A model generated the notes under the pieces. The model made no database searches. It was not told the origin of the DNA and saw only the letters and a program-made list of their open reading frames with translations. A stretch of DNA of 64,000 bases, from the NCBI RefSeq assembly GCF_001038625.1, contig NZ_CP011803.1:1922001-1986000 (forward strand), in the 5' to 3' direction. Position numbers and translations under genes: made by a program. This stretch comes from Clostridium carboxidivorans P7. GTDB lineage: Bacteria; Bacillota; Clostridia; Clostridiales; Clostridiaceae. Shown here piece by piece: positions 38,618 to 49,774 of the stretch (position 1 is the first letter of the stretch; the number at the start of each line of letters is the position of its first letter).

Positions 38618-40330
38618 TTATATTTTAAATTTTTGAACCATTTCATTAAGCTTCTGCGCAAGTTCAGCTTGACTCTGAGCAGACTTAGAAACCTCACTTA
38701 CAGCTTTTGTTATTTCACTTATACTGCTTGTAACTTCTTCCGAACCAGCTGCTGATTCCTGTGAAGTTGCTGATATATTTTGAATTGAATCACTTATATT
38801 GCCTGCAGCATCATTCATTTTGTTTGATAAAGTTGAAATTTTTTCAGACATATCTCTTACATAATCAGAATCTTTTTCATACTGCACACCTGTATTCATA
38901 AGTAATTCATAGCTAGGTTTAACAATATTTTCCATATAGTGTAATATGTCTTGTCCACTTTTTGATAAACTGTCAAATGCATTCCTTACTTGAGATACCA
39001 TATTTTGAATATTCGTCACAGCTTGAGAAGATTGTTCTGCCAAATCTCTAACTTCATCAGCAACCACTGCAAATCCCTTTCCTTGTTCACCAGCTCTTGC
39101 TGCTTCTATTGCAGCATTTAACGCAAGAAGGTTTGTTTGCTCTGCTATACTTCCAATGGAATCAGCCATAATTTTAACTTCTTCAACCACCTTACCGTCC
39201 TCAATTGATTTTATAATATTACTTTTCTTTTCCTTATATATTAAGCCTCCCTCTTTTATGTTTTTAGCTGCTTTATCTTTTATATCAATTGCACGTTTGC
39301 TTATTTCCTCTGAAGAATTCTTAGCATCTATTGACCTGTTTAGTAATTCACTAGTTGATATAGAAATATCCTGCATAGATGTATTTACGCCTTCGGTTGT
39401 TGAGCTCAACTCTTGAGCTCCTTGTGAAATTTGTTCAGTTGATTCATTTGCAGCCTCCATCATAGATGTAATTTCCTCAGTTGTTGCAGATAATTCCTCG
39501 CTGGAAGAACTTATGTCTCCTGCACTATCTATTATTGAACTTATTAATTCTTTCACATTTTCACAAGCTTTATTTAAAGCCTTACCTAAATTACCTATTT
39601 CATCTTTTCTATCCACTTCTATAGATTTACTTAAATCTCCTTCTCCTAGAGCTTCTGCAAAAACTAAAACTTTATTTATTTCCTTTGAAATCATAAGTGC
39701 TATAAACAAGCCAATTATAATTGCAAGTACTAATCCTACCACACCTATAATAGTTGTAATAATAAAAGATGATTCATATGTACTTTTATTCTGAGCATCT
39801 GCCTTATCTGCTTGATCAGAATTTACTTTTATTAGATTATCCATATCTTCATAAATTTTTGTTCTTGATTTAGTAACATCAGAAAATTTTTCTTGTGCAC
39901 CTTTATAATTATTTTCATCAATAAGTTTTATTACAGCAGTAAATGCTTCTTTATATGTACTCCTATCCTTTTTTAACTGTGAAAAAATTGATTCTTCATC
40001 TTTAGACAACAATGTTTTCTCATAAGTATCTATACTTGTATCATTTTTGGCACTTAAATCAGTAATTTCTTTTTTTATGCTGTTCTTATCACTCAAGTCC
40101 TGTTGATATACAATTTTTAACAAATCTGAGCGAACATCTGCATAATTTTCTTTCATAATCATCAACGTTTCTATTGACTTAAGATTATAATCATGCATAG
40201 AGTTAGCATTAGAATATATTGATTTCATATTATATACTCCAATAAATCCAACTACACCAATAAATAATGCTACTACAACAAATGCCGATATTAATTTTTG
40301 TACCATTTTTAAATTTTTAAACCACTGCAC
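38618..40330 (-). CDS. methyl-accepting chemotaxis protein, 4-helix-bundle sensor
   Basis: 570 aa. TM1 near 12-30, helical sensor to about 187, TM2 near 190-213, HAMP, signalling hairpin with [20 protein letters not shown]. It appears to start at GTG (40330), with AGGGGG 8 nt upstream; the next ATG is seven codons in. It resembles the MCP at 33042 in layout but not closely in sensor sequence; no ligand can be named. Confidence 0.9.
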   Translation of the reverse strand: MQWFKNLKMVQKLISAFVVVALFIGVVGFIGVYNMKSIYSNANSMHDYNLKSIETLMIMKENYADVRSDLLKIVYQQDLSDKNSIKKEITDLSAKNDTSIDTYEKTLLSKDEESIFSQLKKDRSTYKEAFTAVIKLIDENNYKGAQEKFSDVTKSRTKIYEDMDNLIKVNSDQADKADAQNKSTYESSFIITTIIGVVGLVLAIIIGLFIALMISKEINKVLVFAEALGEGDLSKSIEVDRKDEIGNLGKALNKACENVKELISSIIDSAGDISSSSEELSATTEEITSMMEAANESTEQISQGAQELSSTTEGVNTSMQDISISTSELLNRSIDAKNSSEEISKRAIDIKDKAAKNIKEGGLIYKEKKSNIIKSIEDGKVVEEVKIMADSIGSIAEQTNLLALNAAIEAARAGEQGKGFAVVADEVRDLAEQSSQAVTNIQNMVSQVRNAFDSLSKSGQDILHYMENIVKPSYELLMNTGVQYEKDSDYVRDMSEKISTLSNKMNDAAGNISDSIQNISATSQESAAGSEEVTSSISEITKAVSEVSKSAQSQAELAQKLNEMVQKFKI

Positions 40331-40810
40331 AATTTGTACCCCCTTAAAATTTTACTAAACACATTTGATTTTTATCATATTGAATATTTAATCATAAATG
40401 TTGTTTCGTTAATTATTTGTAATAATATGGTCCCAAAATTGTTCAAACTTCATGATAATAATACATATCAGCTTAAACCTAAATATTCACAATTTTTAGT
40501 ATAATTTTTCACTTTAAGATTTTTTGTATTATTTTTTTAAAATTGTACAAGATATACAAAATATTTATTTTGTATAATTCATATATAAGTATACTTTGTT
40601 TGTAATTTTATGCTAATCCCATTTAACAAATCATTAAGCTTATATCTCTCCTCATTAGATCATCAAATTCTACTTTTATATCACATAAAATATACTAAAG
40701 TTTTTTAACTTATCTATCTCTTACAAACTTCCTTAATTAATTAACAAAATGTTTTCTTGAATGGATAAAACACATATGCTAAAGTAATTGTAATATAATA
40801 ATAATTTTTT
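40331..40810. other. gene-free divergent intergenic region
   Basis: About 480 bp between divergent genes. It is very AT-rich, with no open frame, hairpin or repeat that I can support. A weak plus-strand promoter TTGAAT-17-TAAAGT may drive the zinc-ribbon gene. Confidence 0.4.
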
Positions 40811-40823
40811 AGGAGGAATGACA

Positions 40824-41198
40824 TTGAATAAGTTTTCTTATTATTTAAAAGATTGTTATGGCTTAGATAAATTTTCTAAATATCTTTTGATTATTTCTCT
40901 TATTTTTTCACTAAATAGAAATAGTGTAATCATAGGAATATTATTAGCATTTTATGCTACTTGGAGAACTCTTTCAAAAAATAAATATAAAAGGTATCAA
41001 GAATTGCAGGGCTTCGAAAATAGCATTCTTATAATTAAACAAATGATATATAGATTTAAAATGAAAATTAATGATTTTAAATATTATAAGGTATTTAAAT
41101 GTCCTCATTGTTCTCAAAAACTTAGAGTTCCTAGAAAAAAGGGCAAAATACTAATTACATGCAAAAAATGTCATACTGAATTTCATGGTAGAACTTAA
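40824..41198 (+). CDS. small membrane-associated zinc-ribbon protein
   Basis: 124 aa. A hydrophobic segment (about residues 20-45) is followed by a basic region and a C-terminal zinc ribbon, CPHC-x17-CKKC, ending HTEFHGRT. The start is probably TTG at 40824, 7 nt after AGGAGG; the ATG at 40818 is only 1 nt from that site. The ribbon is like a rubredoxin-type/GATA-like zinc knuckle. Function unknown, and no operon partner. Confidence 0.75.
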   Translation: MNKFSYYLKDCYGLDKFSKYLLIISLIFSLNRNSVIIGILLAFYATWRTLSKNKYKRYQELQGFENSILIIKQMIYRFKMKINDFKYYKVFKCPHCSQKLRVPRKKGKILITCKKCHTEFHGRT

Positions 41199-41204
41199 AT
41201 AAAA

Positions 41205-41241
41205 AATAAACTAGAAACTTTTATATTGTTTCTAGTTTATT
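41205..41241. terminator. bidirectional terminator
   Basis: AATAAACTAGAAAC pairs perfectly with GTTTCTAGTTTATT (9-nt loop), with T-runs on both strands. It lies between the convergent zinc-ribbon and proA genes. Confidence 0.85.
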
Positions 41242-41268
41242 TTTTTATTTAAATTTTCACACTCTCTT

Positions 41269-42525
41269 TTATTTTCTAGTTTGTCCCTGACCATATATAA
41301 TATATTTCGTGGTAGTCAACTGCTCAAGTCCCATAGGCCCTCTAGCATGAAGCTTTTGAGTACTTATTCCTATTTCTGCACCAAATCCAAATTCACTTCC
41401 ATCAGTAAAACGTGTAGATGCATTTACATATACTGCAGCTGCATCAACCTCATTTAAAAATCTCTGGCTATTTTTATAGTTATTCGTAATTATAGCTTCC
41501 GAATGTTTGGTTCCATATTTATAAATATGATCCATTGCTTCATCCATAGAATTCACAACTTTCACTGCTAAAATCAAATTTAAATATTCAGTTTCCCAAT
41601 CTTTCTCCTCAGCTGAAACTATATCCTTTATATACTTTTCTGTTTCCGTGCATCCTCTTATTTCAACCCCTAAAGCTTTCAAAGTTTCACCAAGCTTTGG
41701 TAAAAATTTTGGAGCAGCATTTTTATGCACTAACAATGTTTCCATAGCATTACATACAGCAGGTCTTTGAGTTTTTGCATTAACCACTATATTTTCAGCC
41801 ATTTCCAAATCGGCATCTTCATCTACATATACATGACAGTTTCCAACTCCAGTTTCAATTACAGGTACAGTGGAATTTTTCACTACATTTTGTATAAGGC
41901 CTGATCCACCTCTAGGAATAAGCACATCTATGTACCCATTCAGCTTCATCATGCAATTAACTCCTTCTCTGTCAGTAACTTCTATAAGCTGAATACTTCC
42001 CTTTGGAAGTCCTGATAGTTCTCCTGCCTTGATTATAGTATCTGCAATAGCCTTATTAGAATTTATAGCTTCTTTTCCTCCTCTAAGAATTACAGCATTT
42101 CCGGACTTTATACATAAAGCTGCTGCATCTACAGTAACATTAGGTCTTGCTTCATAAATAATTCCTATAACTCCAAGAGGTACTCTCATTTGGCCTATTT
42201 GAAGATCATTAGGTCTTCTCCACATTTTTAATACTTGGCCTACAGGATCACCCATAGAAGCAACATTTTTGAGACCTAATGCCATATCCTCTATTCTCTT
42301 GTGATTTAAAGCCAATCTATCTAACAAAGCTTCTGTCATACCATTGCTTTTACCTTCTTTTAAATCTTTTTCATTTTGTTCCAGTATAAAAGTTTCATTA
42401 TTTATTAAAGCTTCACTCATACTAATTAGTGCTTTATTCTTTTCTTCAGCACTCAAATAAGCGAGTTTTCTTGATGCTTCTTTAGCTTTTAAAGCCTTAT
42501 CAAATATATAATTATTAATATCCAT
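41269..42525 (-). CDS. proA: gamma-glutamyl phosphate reductase
   Basis: 418 aa aldehyde-dehydrogenase-fold enzyme that reduces gamma-glutamyl phosphate in proline synthesis. Marks: GVIGIIYEARPNVTVDA, NAVILRGGKEA, the catalytic-Cys segment QRPAVCNAMET, and the C-terminal GPMGLEQLTTTKY. It follows proB after 28 nt with AGGAAGG as ribosome site. Confidence 0.94.
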   Translation of the reverse strand: MDINNYIFDKALKAKEASRKLAYLSAEEKNKALISMSEALINNETFILEQNEKDLKEGKSNGMTEALLDRLALNHKRIEDMALGLKNVASMGDPVGQVLKMWRRPNDLQIGQMRVPLGVIGIIYEARPNVTVDAAALCIKSGNAVILRGGKEAINSNKAIADTIIKAGELSGLPKGSIQLIEVTDREGVNCMMKLNGYIDVLIPRGGSGLIQNVVKNSTVPVIETGVGNCHVYVDEDADLEMAENIVVNAKTQRPAVCNAMETLLVHKNAAPKFLPKLGETLKALGVEIRGCTETEKYIKDIVSAEEKDWETEYLNLILAVKVVNSMDEAMDHIYKYGTKHSEAIITNNYKNSQRFLNEVDAAAVYVNASTRFTDGSEFGFGAEIGISTQKLHARGPMGLEQLTTTKYIIYGQGQTRK

Positions 42526-42553
42526 CTTCGTACCCTTCCTTTAGTTTATGTTT

Positions 42554-43681
42554 TTAGGATATGACCATATTATTACAATGTATTATTTCATCATAATTTT
42601 TGTACCCTAATTTGTTTTCTATTTCATCTGAATTCAAACCTTTAATTTGTTCAATTTCACTTGAACTATAATTAGTTATTCCTCTTCCTATTTCTATACC
42701 TTTAAAATTTTCAATAGATACAATTTGACCTTGTTCAAAAAAACCTTCAACATTTACTAACCCTTTAGGTAAGAGGCTCTTATGATTATAAAAAATAGCT
42801 TCAAAGGCTCCATCATCCACTACTAGCTTTCCTTTTAAATCAGTACTGAAGGTAATCCAGTGCTTCCTAAGTGGAAGTGGATGTTCATTAGGTGCAAATA
42901 ATGTGCCAACTTCTTTTAAATTAACAATATCCCTTATAACATTTTCATGTTCACCATTTGCTATCACCATTGAAACCCCCGCAGCAGTAGCAATTCTTCC
43001 AGCACTTATTTTTGTAGCCATTCCACCTGTCCCTAAAGAAGACCCTGCACCACCAGCACAATTTTCAATTTCTTCTGTAATTTCTTTAACTTCATGTATA
43101 AGCTTTGCATTAGGGTTGGTTCTTGGATTGCTATCATATAATCCTTCAATATCTGAAAGCAAAATCAATAAGTCCGCTTCGACAAAAGAAGCTACAGTTG
43201 CAGATAAAGTGTCATTATCTCCAAATTTTATTTCATCTACTATAATAGCATCATTTTCATTTACTATAGGAATTGCTCCCATTTCAGCTAAAGCAAAGAA
43301 TGTATTTCTTGCATTTAAAAATCTAGTTCTATGAGAAATATCATCCTTTGTTATAAGAATTTGTGCAGCTACTTTTCCATATTCCGAAAAAATTTTTTCA
43401 TACATATGCATAAGTATTCCCTGGCCTACAGCAGCAGCTGCTTGCTTTTCTGGAATTGTTTTAGGTCTGCTTTTAAGTCCTAATTTCCCAATTCCAGCAG
43501 CAATAGCTCCTGATGTAACTAGTACCACCTCTTTGCCTTCATTATGCAAATCAGCTATTTGCCTCACAATTTTTTCAATTTGATTTAAATTTAAGAGACC
43601 ACTTTTGTGTGTTAAAGTAGAAGAACCAACCTTTATGACTATTTTTTTTACGTTTTTTAAATATTTTTTCCTAAGCTCCAT
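42554..43681 (-). CDS. proB: glutamate 5-kinase with PUA domain
   Basis: 375 aa. Amino-acid kinase domain (about 1-260; [45 protein letters not shown]) followed by a PUA domain (about 280-360; [10 protein letters not shown]). It makes gamma-glutamyl phosphate and is the target of proline feedback. The ribosome site is weak (AAAAGG too close), and a small hairpin GTTGC-GTTTT-GCAAC (43691-43705) lies just upstream. Confidence 0.93.
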   Translation of the reverse strand: MELRKKYLKNVKKIVIKVGSSTLTHKSGLLNLNQIEKIVRQIADLHNEGKEVVLVTSGAIAAGIGKLGLKSRPKTIPEKQAAAAVGQGILMHMYEKIFSEYGKVAAQILITKDDISHRTRFLNARNTFFALAEMGAIPIVNENDAIIVDEIKFGDNDTLSATVASFVEADLLILLSDIEGLYDSNPRTNPNAKLIHEVKEITEEIENCAGGAGSSLGTGGMATKISAGRIATAAGVSMVIANGEHENVIRDIVNLKEVGTLFAPNEHPLPLRKHWITFSTDLKGKLVVDDGAFEAIFYNHKSLLPKGLVNVEGFFEQGQIVSIENFKGIEIGRGITNYSSSEIEQIKGLNSDEIENKLGYKNYDEIIHCNNMVIS

Positions 43682-43705
43682 AACCTTTTAGTTGCAAAAC
43701 GCAAC

Positions 43706-44190
43706 TTAAACCCGCCACTTAAAATATAAACATGTGTTATTAAAATGATATAATGTAAAATGTATAACTTCATATTCTATGTTATGAAATTCAATTTAAA
43801 GCATAATTTTGACTAACGAAATGAATGTTACCTATTATCACAATTTATCATGAAATGATTACTTTAAAAATTGACCTGTTCACATTGACAAAGTTTGCAG
43901 CAGATTTTTTACCACCTTCCCTGTTTTTTGCAGTGATCATTATTTGCAATACTTAACATAAATTTAATGGATCAGTAAACATATATTAATCACTAAATAA
44001 GTTCAGCTGAGTTTTAGATAATACAAAAATATCCAAAACTTACTTAAACAAATATATTTTTGATGCCCTTGCCCACATCTTGCTTCTTATTGTAGAACTT
44101 TCAAAATATTATAATTTTGAATTTTCTTTTCATATATAATAATATATATTTCTCACTTATGCAACCACATGTATATATCTTTTTAAATTT
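43706..44190. other. gene-free region upstream of proB
   Basis: About 485 bp. No T-box or other recognised leader, and no long frame. A patch at 43860-43960 is less AT-rich than its surroundings but encodes only a 33-codon frame without a ribosome site. Presumably it carries the proBA promoter, which I could not place. Confidence 0.4.
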
Positions 44191-46476
44191 TTAAGTGTTT
44201 TTTTTCATTATTTTCTTCTTTTCATACATTCTTTTATCTGCTATTTTTAAGAGCTCAGCAATATTAGTAGAATCCTTTGAGAACTCCGCAAGTCCATATG
44301 CAAATGTGATTTTTAGATATTTACTAAAGTCAAAGGAATAATTCTTTAATGTAACATTAATTCTTTCAATAATGTCAAGAACTTGAAGCTTGTCTTTATT
44401 AACAAATATCACTTCAAATTCATCTCCCCCGCTTCTTCCAAAAATATCATTATTATCAATTTCAGCTTTGAATATTTCTACAAATTTTACTAAAAATTTA
44501 TCTCCAATATCATGACCATAATTATCGTTAACTGTTTTTAAATTATTTAAATCTATTATGCATACAACAAAAACTTTATTTGAAAGAACTGCTTCATTTA
44601 TGGTTTTGACGAATAATTCTCTAAAATACCGTCTATTGCACAAACCAGTTAAAGTATCATACCTTGACATATATAAGGTCTTTTCTATTAATTGAGCATT
44701 TTTTAAAGCTATAGCAATTTCATTACACAAGTGCTTAACTAAAAGTTTATCCTCTTCTGAAAATTTACTATTATTATCTATATTAAATAAACTAATAAAT
44801 CCAATTATTTTATCATCAATGATAATGCTGTTGCATAAAAGTTCAACAGGAACCTTATTAAACATGCTTTTCCAATGATCATATATATATTTTTTTCTAA
44901 ATAGAAATTTATCCAGTTCACCTACTATTGTAGGATTATTCAATTTATCTAAATAATAACGCTGGTACACAGGTATATCTTCAATATCATAACTCATTTC
45001 CAATTGATCAAAAGAATACCCTTTTGAAGCCTCATAGATTAACTTGCTATCTCTTATAAATAAAATACTTCCAACTTGTGCATTGGGGATTATTTCCAAG
45101 GATTTTTCTAATATCATCTGAACAGAATTTCCAACTTCTTCAGAACTCAATGTTTGATTACTTATTTCCATCATTGAACTTGTTATATTTTTCATTTGTT
45201 CTATTTTATGTCTTTGGCATTTTAACAATTCATTTGCTTCCTGCAATTCTTTTGTAACTTCATTAGTAAGGTGAGTAAAGGCTCTAATTACTCCAATATC
45301 CTTATCATCAAAAAAACTTTTTAAGGAACATTTTTTATTAATTATTGCTTCTTTATTATTCCTTGATACTTGTTCTCCTTCTGAAAGTCCTAATATTGTC
45401 ATAGTTGCATTTAATAATTGATTTGAATTATTACCAGTAAAAAACTCTCCATAAGTAAAAAATCCATAAGCAGGAGCTATTCTATTTAAAGGTATTGTTT
45501 CCAATTCAATATTATTTTGCATGAAAGATCTTCTTATAGAACATGAATAAATAAATACACCTTCTATTGGCTTATTTTGTAAACTACTAACTATGTTTAA
45601 AGAATTATCAATTATCATATTAACATTACCATAACCAAATTGAACCTTGTCACCAGTTTCTATATTTCCAAGAAAAGTCATAGATCCATCATCATGACAT
45701 TTAAAAGGTACTCTAGCTATATTTATATTATCTTTTTTTATTATTAGAGGAAATTCTGTAGCAGACATAGGTAATTCTTCAGCTACTTTATCACCAAGAT
45801 ACTTTTTATAAATATCCATAGTTTTTATATTATTTATTGTAAAAATTCTATTATTTATTGCTTTAGTAATGGTCATTAATTTTCCAATGGAACACCAACA
45901 AAAGCTATATTCAGTAGTAACATTAAGTTCTCTACCCGTAAGAGAAGCAGCTGCAACACCATTTTGTATAATTTTTTCTTTTGTGAATACAAACGTTTTC
46001 TCAAAATATCCATTATCACTAGCTTTTCCACCACAAACTATGATATTAGAATTTGCTTTCTGTATTCCTTTAATTATGCCATGTCCACTCATTAACAAAC
46101 CTTCTGAAAATAAAATAATAACCTTTGTGTTTTCTTCAACTAAATCCTTTACAATACAGTTTCCTAATTTATTTTCATTGTCATGGTTGTTTAAAATTTT
46201 TGTTTTAACTTTGGTTTTTTCAAAAATTGAAAAAGATATTATAGTAGCTTTAGTACAAACTTTCCCTTCAAATATTTCTCCAGCGGTTGTTGAACCTATA
46301 ATTTCTGCTTGAGGAAGTAAGGAGGTTATCTCACTTATAATTCTTCTAATAAATTCAATTTCAATTACTCCAGTAAAAATTTGAATAAGAATATTACATT
46401 CAGTATCTATATTTTTACTATAAATAAAAGATTTCATTTTCATAAAATCAGTATATATAAATCCATATTGTTTCAT
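44191..46476 (-). CDS. FIST-GAF-GGDEF sensor diguanylate cyclase
   Basis: 761 aa, cytosolic. FIST_N (about 25-215; EIIGSTTAGEIFEG) and FIST_C (about 220-370) sensor domains, a short linker coil (about 400-440), a GAF domain (about 450-590) and GGDEF (about 600-755) with the intact motif GRSGGDEFEVIF. FIST domains are thought to bind small ligands such as amino acids. It should make c-di-GMP under ligand control. AGGAGG lies before the ATG. It stands alone, reading away from the CAP protein gene. Confidence 0.85.
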   Translation of the reverse strand: MKQYGFIYTDFMKMKSFIYSKNIDTECNILIQIFTGVIEIEFIRRIISEITSLLPQAEIIGSTTAGEIFEGKVCTKATIISFSIFEKTKVKTKILNNHDNENKLGNCIVKDLVEENTKVIILFSEGLLMSGHGIIKGIQKANSNIIVCGGKASDNGYFEKTFVFTKEKIIQNGVAAASLTGRELNVTTEYSFCWCSIGKLMTITKAINNRIFTINNIKTMDIYKKYLGDKVAEELPMSATEFPLIIKKDNINIARVPFKCHDDGSMTFLGNIETGDKVQFGYGNVNMIIDNSLNIVSSLQNKPIEGVFIYSCSIRRSFMQNNIELETIPLNRIAPAYGFFTYGEFFTGNNSNQLLNATMTILGLSEGEQVSRNNKEAIINKKCSLKSFFDDKDIGVIRAFTHLTNEVTKELQEANELLKCQRHKIEQMKNITSSMMEISNQTLSSEEVGNSVQMILEKSLEIIPNAQVGSILFIRDSKLIYEASKGYSFDQLEMSYDIEDIPVYQRYYLDKLNNPTIVGELDKFLFRKKYIYDHWKSMFNKVPVELLCNSIIIDDKIIGFISLFNIDNNSKFSEEDKLLVKHLCNEIAIALKNAQLIEKTLYMSRYDTLTGLCNRRYFRELFVKTINEAVLSNKVFVVCIIDLNNLKTVNDNYGHDIGDKFLVKFVEIFKAEIDNNDIFGRSGGDEFEVIFVNKDKLQVLDIIERINVTLKNYSFDFSKYLKITFAYGLAEFSKDSTNIAELLKIADKRMYEKKKIMKKNT

Positions 46477-46638
46477 ACCGCACCTCCTAATAAAATAATT
46501 ATCTTAATCCTCAAAATATCTAATTCTAATTATAGTACAAAATTTTATAAAATTATTATATCACATTGCAATAATGTAAATATAATAATTTAACATTTTA
46601 ATGTAGTTTATTTATCAAATCTTATAATAAAGAGAAAT

Positions 46639-46688
46639 AAGCTATACTATACCTATTTTGTAAATTTAGTTAGGTATAAATATAGCTT
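46639..46688 (-). terminator. terminator after the CAP-domain lipoprotein gene
   Basis: AAGCTATA-TTATACCTA pairs with TAGGTATA-TATAGCTT, followed on the minus strand by ATTTCTCTTT. It lies 18 nt after the stop. Confidence 0.78.
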
Positions 46689-46705
46689 ACTTTATTATAT
46701 TTATA

Positions 46706-47557
46706 TTATTGAGGTCTACTTATAAACATCTGACTAAACATATTGCTATAAGGTCCACCTTGTCTTATTCCTATTCCTATATGAGTAAAATCAGGATTTA
46801 ATATATTTTTTCTATGCCCTGGAGAATTCATCAATGCATTTTCAGCATTTTGAACACTCTGGTTACCAGCAATATTCTCACCAGCTGCAACATACTTTAT
46901 TCCAAAGGATTTCATCATATCAAAAGGACTTCCATACTTAGGTGAACTATGACTAAAATAGTTATTATCTATCATATCCTGAGCTTTAATTCTAGCTACA
47001 TTACATAATTGAGTATCAACCTTTAATGCAGGCAAATTATTTTGAGCACGAGCATCATTTACCATCTTTATCATCTGCTGTTCTCCAGAACTTAAAGTAC
47101 TGGAATTTGTTTGTGCACTTGGTGTTTTTGGTATGTTTGTTCCTTGTGCAGCACCTCCAGTAGTACTTCCTTGCGGTGCTGTTGCAGTATTATCAGGTGT
47201 AGCTTGAGGTTTTTTATCATCAACTACCACAGCTTTGCCTTGTTCTGTAGGTATAAAACCAATTGAATTGTCAGGAAGCTTTACTGCATACCAATCTTGA
47301 ACCTTACTAACTACATCATAGGAATTTCCCTTACTTGTTCTTTGTATTACAGGTGCATCATTAGCACAGCTTCTTCTTATACTGGTATTGTCATCAGTTA
47401 TTTTTATTCTTTGAACATTTTCTGTTCCATATGCCGAAGATTCTACTCCGCCAATAGGTTGTGCTTTCTTTGGCATAGCAGCATTTTGCCTAGCTGTGCA
47501 TCCAAATAGAGAAAGGGATAATATACATATAGAAAAAATAGATATTTTCTTTTTCAC
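46706..47557 (-). CDS. CAP-domain (SCP/PR1-like) lipoprotein with SH3 region
   Basis: 283 aa. Signal peptide with lipobox SLFGC (Cys20); an SH3b-like segment (about 48-110; GNSYDVVSKVQDWYAVKL); a Pro/Thr/Ser linker; and a CAP domain (about 160-283) with the conserved His/Glu positions in NNYFSHSS, AGENIAG and MNSPGHRKNIL. It is related to YkwD/CwlC-like secreted proteins of spore formers. Role at the cell surface is unknown. Confidence 0.87.
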   Translation of the reverse strand: MKKKISIFSICILSLSLFGCTARQNAAMPKKAQPIGGVESSAYGTENVQRIKITDDNTSIRRSCANDAPVIQRTSKGNSYDVVSKVQDWYAVKLPDNSIGFIPTEQGKAVVVDDKKPQATPDNTATAPQGSTTGGAAQGTNIPKTPSAQTNSSTLSSGEQQMIKMVNDARAQNNLPALKVDTQLCNVARIKAQDMIDNNYFSHSSPKYGSPFDMMKSFGIKYVAAGENIAGNQSVQNAENALMNSPGHRKNILNPDFTHIGIGIRQGGPYSNMFSQMFISRPQ

Positions 47558-47804
47558 TGCATTTCCACCTTTCTTTGTAAATTTACATTATTTAATGAAC
47601 ACCTATATTATTAGTAGATATTATGTATTTTATTTATGTAAGTTTTTACACAATAAATTTATAAAATCAAAATATGCAAATTTATCTATAAATATATATT
47701 TACATATTTTAATTTTATAATTATTATATAAATATACATATTTTATGTAATTGGTTTGTTACACTAATTAATTTATTAAGAACAGTCATAAAGGAGTTGT
47801 TTAT

Positions 47805-48275
47805 ATGGACAATACTGAAAGCATTAAAAATATTAATACTCATAAAAAAGAACCATTATTATATGAAAAATCTAGAAGAAAAAAGGTTGCATTAAAGAGT
47901 GCTAGAGACTATCTGGAATTTAATGAATTGATGAAAAAGGAATTGAACACCTATGGAGAAAGAAGAACCAATGATTTGTCCGAACTAATATTATTAGTTA
48001 AAAATGTTTTATTAATGACCTCAGACGATGTGAATTTAGAAGCCCTAAATTATTCGGATACTAAAATTCCTATAATAGATTACAATATCAATATTGAAAA
48101 AACTCAACTGGATTTAGTTTTAATAAAGGATTCAGAAATTTGTAAAAAGACTATAGACTTTGGAAAATGTTCAGGTACATATATATGTTCTCATAGAATA
48201 AAAAATTCTAAATTATTAAGTATAGGCATACCTTATTCAAACATACCAGGATACACTATATATATAATTTATTGA
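47805..48275 (+). CDS. hypothetical protein, 156 aa
   Basis: I do not recognise it. It is soluble, charged at the N-terminus (KKEPLLYEKSRRKKV) and turns hydrophobic at the very end (SNIPGYTIYIIY). Two Cys lie in FGKCSGTYICSH. AAGGAG precedes the ATG. Alone on its strand, divergent from the CAP lipoprotein. Confidence 0.65.
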   Translation: MDNTESIKNINTHKKEPLLYEKSRRKKVALKSARDYLEFNELMKKELNTYGERRTNDLSELILLVKNVLLMTSDDVNLEALNYSDTKIPIIDYNINIEKTQLDLVLIKDSEICKKTIDFGKCSGTYICSHRIKNSKLLSIGIPYSNIPGYTIYIIY

Positions 48276-48361
48276 TATATACTTTCTAATGTGTTGATGG
48301 ACTAGCTGTTCTAATGCTATCATAATTTAAGAATTATATTTTTTATTCATAAACTTTAAGA

Positions 48362-48406
48362 TTGCTATAATTAATTAAGCTCTTAGACTTTTCATAATTA
48401 TAGCAA
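48362..48406 (-). terminator. terminator after larA
   Basis: TTGCTATAATTA pairs perfectly with TAATTATAGCAA around a ~21-nt loop. The following minus-strand bases (TCTTAAAGTTT) are a poor T-run, so it is a moderate terminator, possibly acting on both convergent genes. Confidence 0.5.
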
Positions 48407-48419
48407 CCTTAATAACATT

Positions 48420-49712
48420 TTATTTTGTAAGTATTGGCAGTGTATTTGCAGCATGAGGCATCAAATAAGTTTTAATATTTTCTCCCTTTTCTTTATACAC
48501 TATTTTCAAAGCTTCATCTACAGTTTTTACAACAGTAATATTAGCATTTTTAACTAACTCCTGCTTAATATTCGATACCAAAATCACTTTAAATTTATAA
48601 GCAGTTTCACACATGCAATATGCTATAAATTTGCCAATTGAAAAATTATTTCTAACAAATTTTTCTCTGTCAAATATATTATCATAGTTCAAAATCAAAT
48701 CTTGAATTTCTTTTCCTCCCCCAAGGCCTTCTCTACACTCTAGAAGTGCAATCATATATCCACCTTCATTTATTGCTTCTCTAGCATTTGTCAATGTTTT
48801 TGTAGCTTGGTACAAATTTATGTCCTTTGGATATCCTCCTGAACTTGCAATTACTAAATCAGCCTTTTCTTTTATACCTACTCCATCTATATTCTTTAAA
48901 ATTTCCATTCCCTTTTCATGAGCAGCTATATAATTTCCTGCTACAGCAGCAGCTATTTGCCCTTCTGAACCCATTACTACATTAAACATGAAGGTTGGCC
49001 TTACAAAGCTAGCAGCCTGAAGCATATCCTGATGTACAGGATTGTTTTCTATACCACCTGGATATACACCATCTCTTATACTTTCACCTAAATTATCATT
49101 TAAGGAAAGTGAATGATTCTTCATTATAGTTTCTGCACCAGATATACCTGGTAAAATAGTTTTCTTTCCGCCTGCATAACCTGCAAGTAAATGATATACT
49201 ATACCACCTGTTATTACTATATGATCACATTCCATGGCAATTTTATTTATGTAAACAGAATTGCCATAAGTAGTTTCCCCAAGATATACTAGATTATCTT
49301 TATCATAACAATCATGATCTATAACCTCAAATCTAGCTGCAAGTTTTTCTCCAAGCAATTTTTCATGCTCTTCTCTTGTTTGCTTTCTGTGCGACCCCAA
49401 TGCACTTATAAAGACTATGTCTTTATCCTGAACTCCACCAGCATTTATTTCTTCTACTACTTTATTTAAATATTTATCTGTTTTTTGCCATGCTCTAGTA
49501 ACATCTGGAATTACCACACATACTTTTTCTCCTTGATGTACAAGTTCTTTAAGTCTGGCACTCCCTATTGGATTTTCTAAAGCCTCTTTAATAATTTCAT
49601 CTTCACTTTTTTCTTCTTTTAACTTATTAGATTCAATTACCCCAATTAAATTTTTTTCCTCTACACATATCTCCATAGATGTGCTTCCATAATTCATTTC
49701 AACCTTTTTCAT
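48420..49712 (-). CDS. LarA-family nickel-dependent 2-hydroxyacid racemase
   Basis: 430 aa. All catalytic positions of Lactobacillus plantarum LarA are present: His108 (GSHR), His174 (YHLLAG), Lys184 (AGGKKTILPG; the lysine that binds the nickel pincer cofactor), His200, and DVTR (Asp70/Arg73). The family covers racemases of lactate, malate, phenyllactate and other 2-hydroxyacids, so the substrate cannot be named from the gene. It follows a symporter gene under a probable phenylalanine T-box, which makes an aromatic or amino-acid derived hydroxyacid attractive. LarB/C/E maturation genes are not in this window. Confidence 0.87.
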   Translation of the reverse strand: MKKVEMNYGSTSMEICVEEKNLIGVIESNKLKEEKSEDEIIKEALENPIGSARLKELVHQGEKVCVVIPDVTRAWQKTDKYLNKVVEEINAGGVQDKDIVFISALGSHRKQTREEHEKLLGEKLAARFEVIDHDCYDKDNLVYLGETTYGNSVYINKIAMECDHIVITGGIVYHLLAGYAGGKKTILPGISGAETIMKNHSLSLNDNLGESIRDGVYPGGIENNPVHQDMLQAASFVRPTFMFNVVMGSEGQIAAAVAGNYIAAHEKGMEILKNIDGVGIKEKADLVIASSGGYPKDINLYQATKTLTNAREAINEGGYMIALLECREGLGGGKEIQDLILNYDNIFDREKFVRNNFSIGKFIAYCMCETAYKFKVILVSNIKQELVKNANITVVKTVDEALKIVYKEKGENIKTYLMPHAANTLPILTK

Positions 49713-49774
49713 ATTAAAAATGCCCCCTTTTATAATGTAATTATTTAAAAATCAACTTCTAATGATTCATAAAT

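Noticed and set aside
43855-43956. Plus-strand 33-codon frame starting MITLKIDLFTLTKF in the proB upstream region
   Set aside because: No ribosome binding site, and the length is within chance for this base composition, though the patch is less AT-rich than its surroundings.
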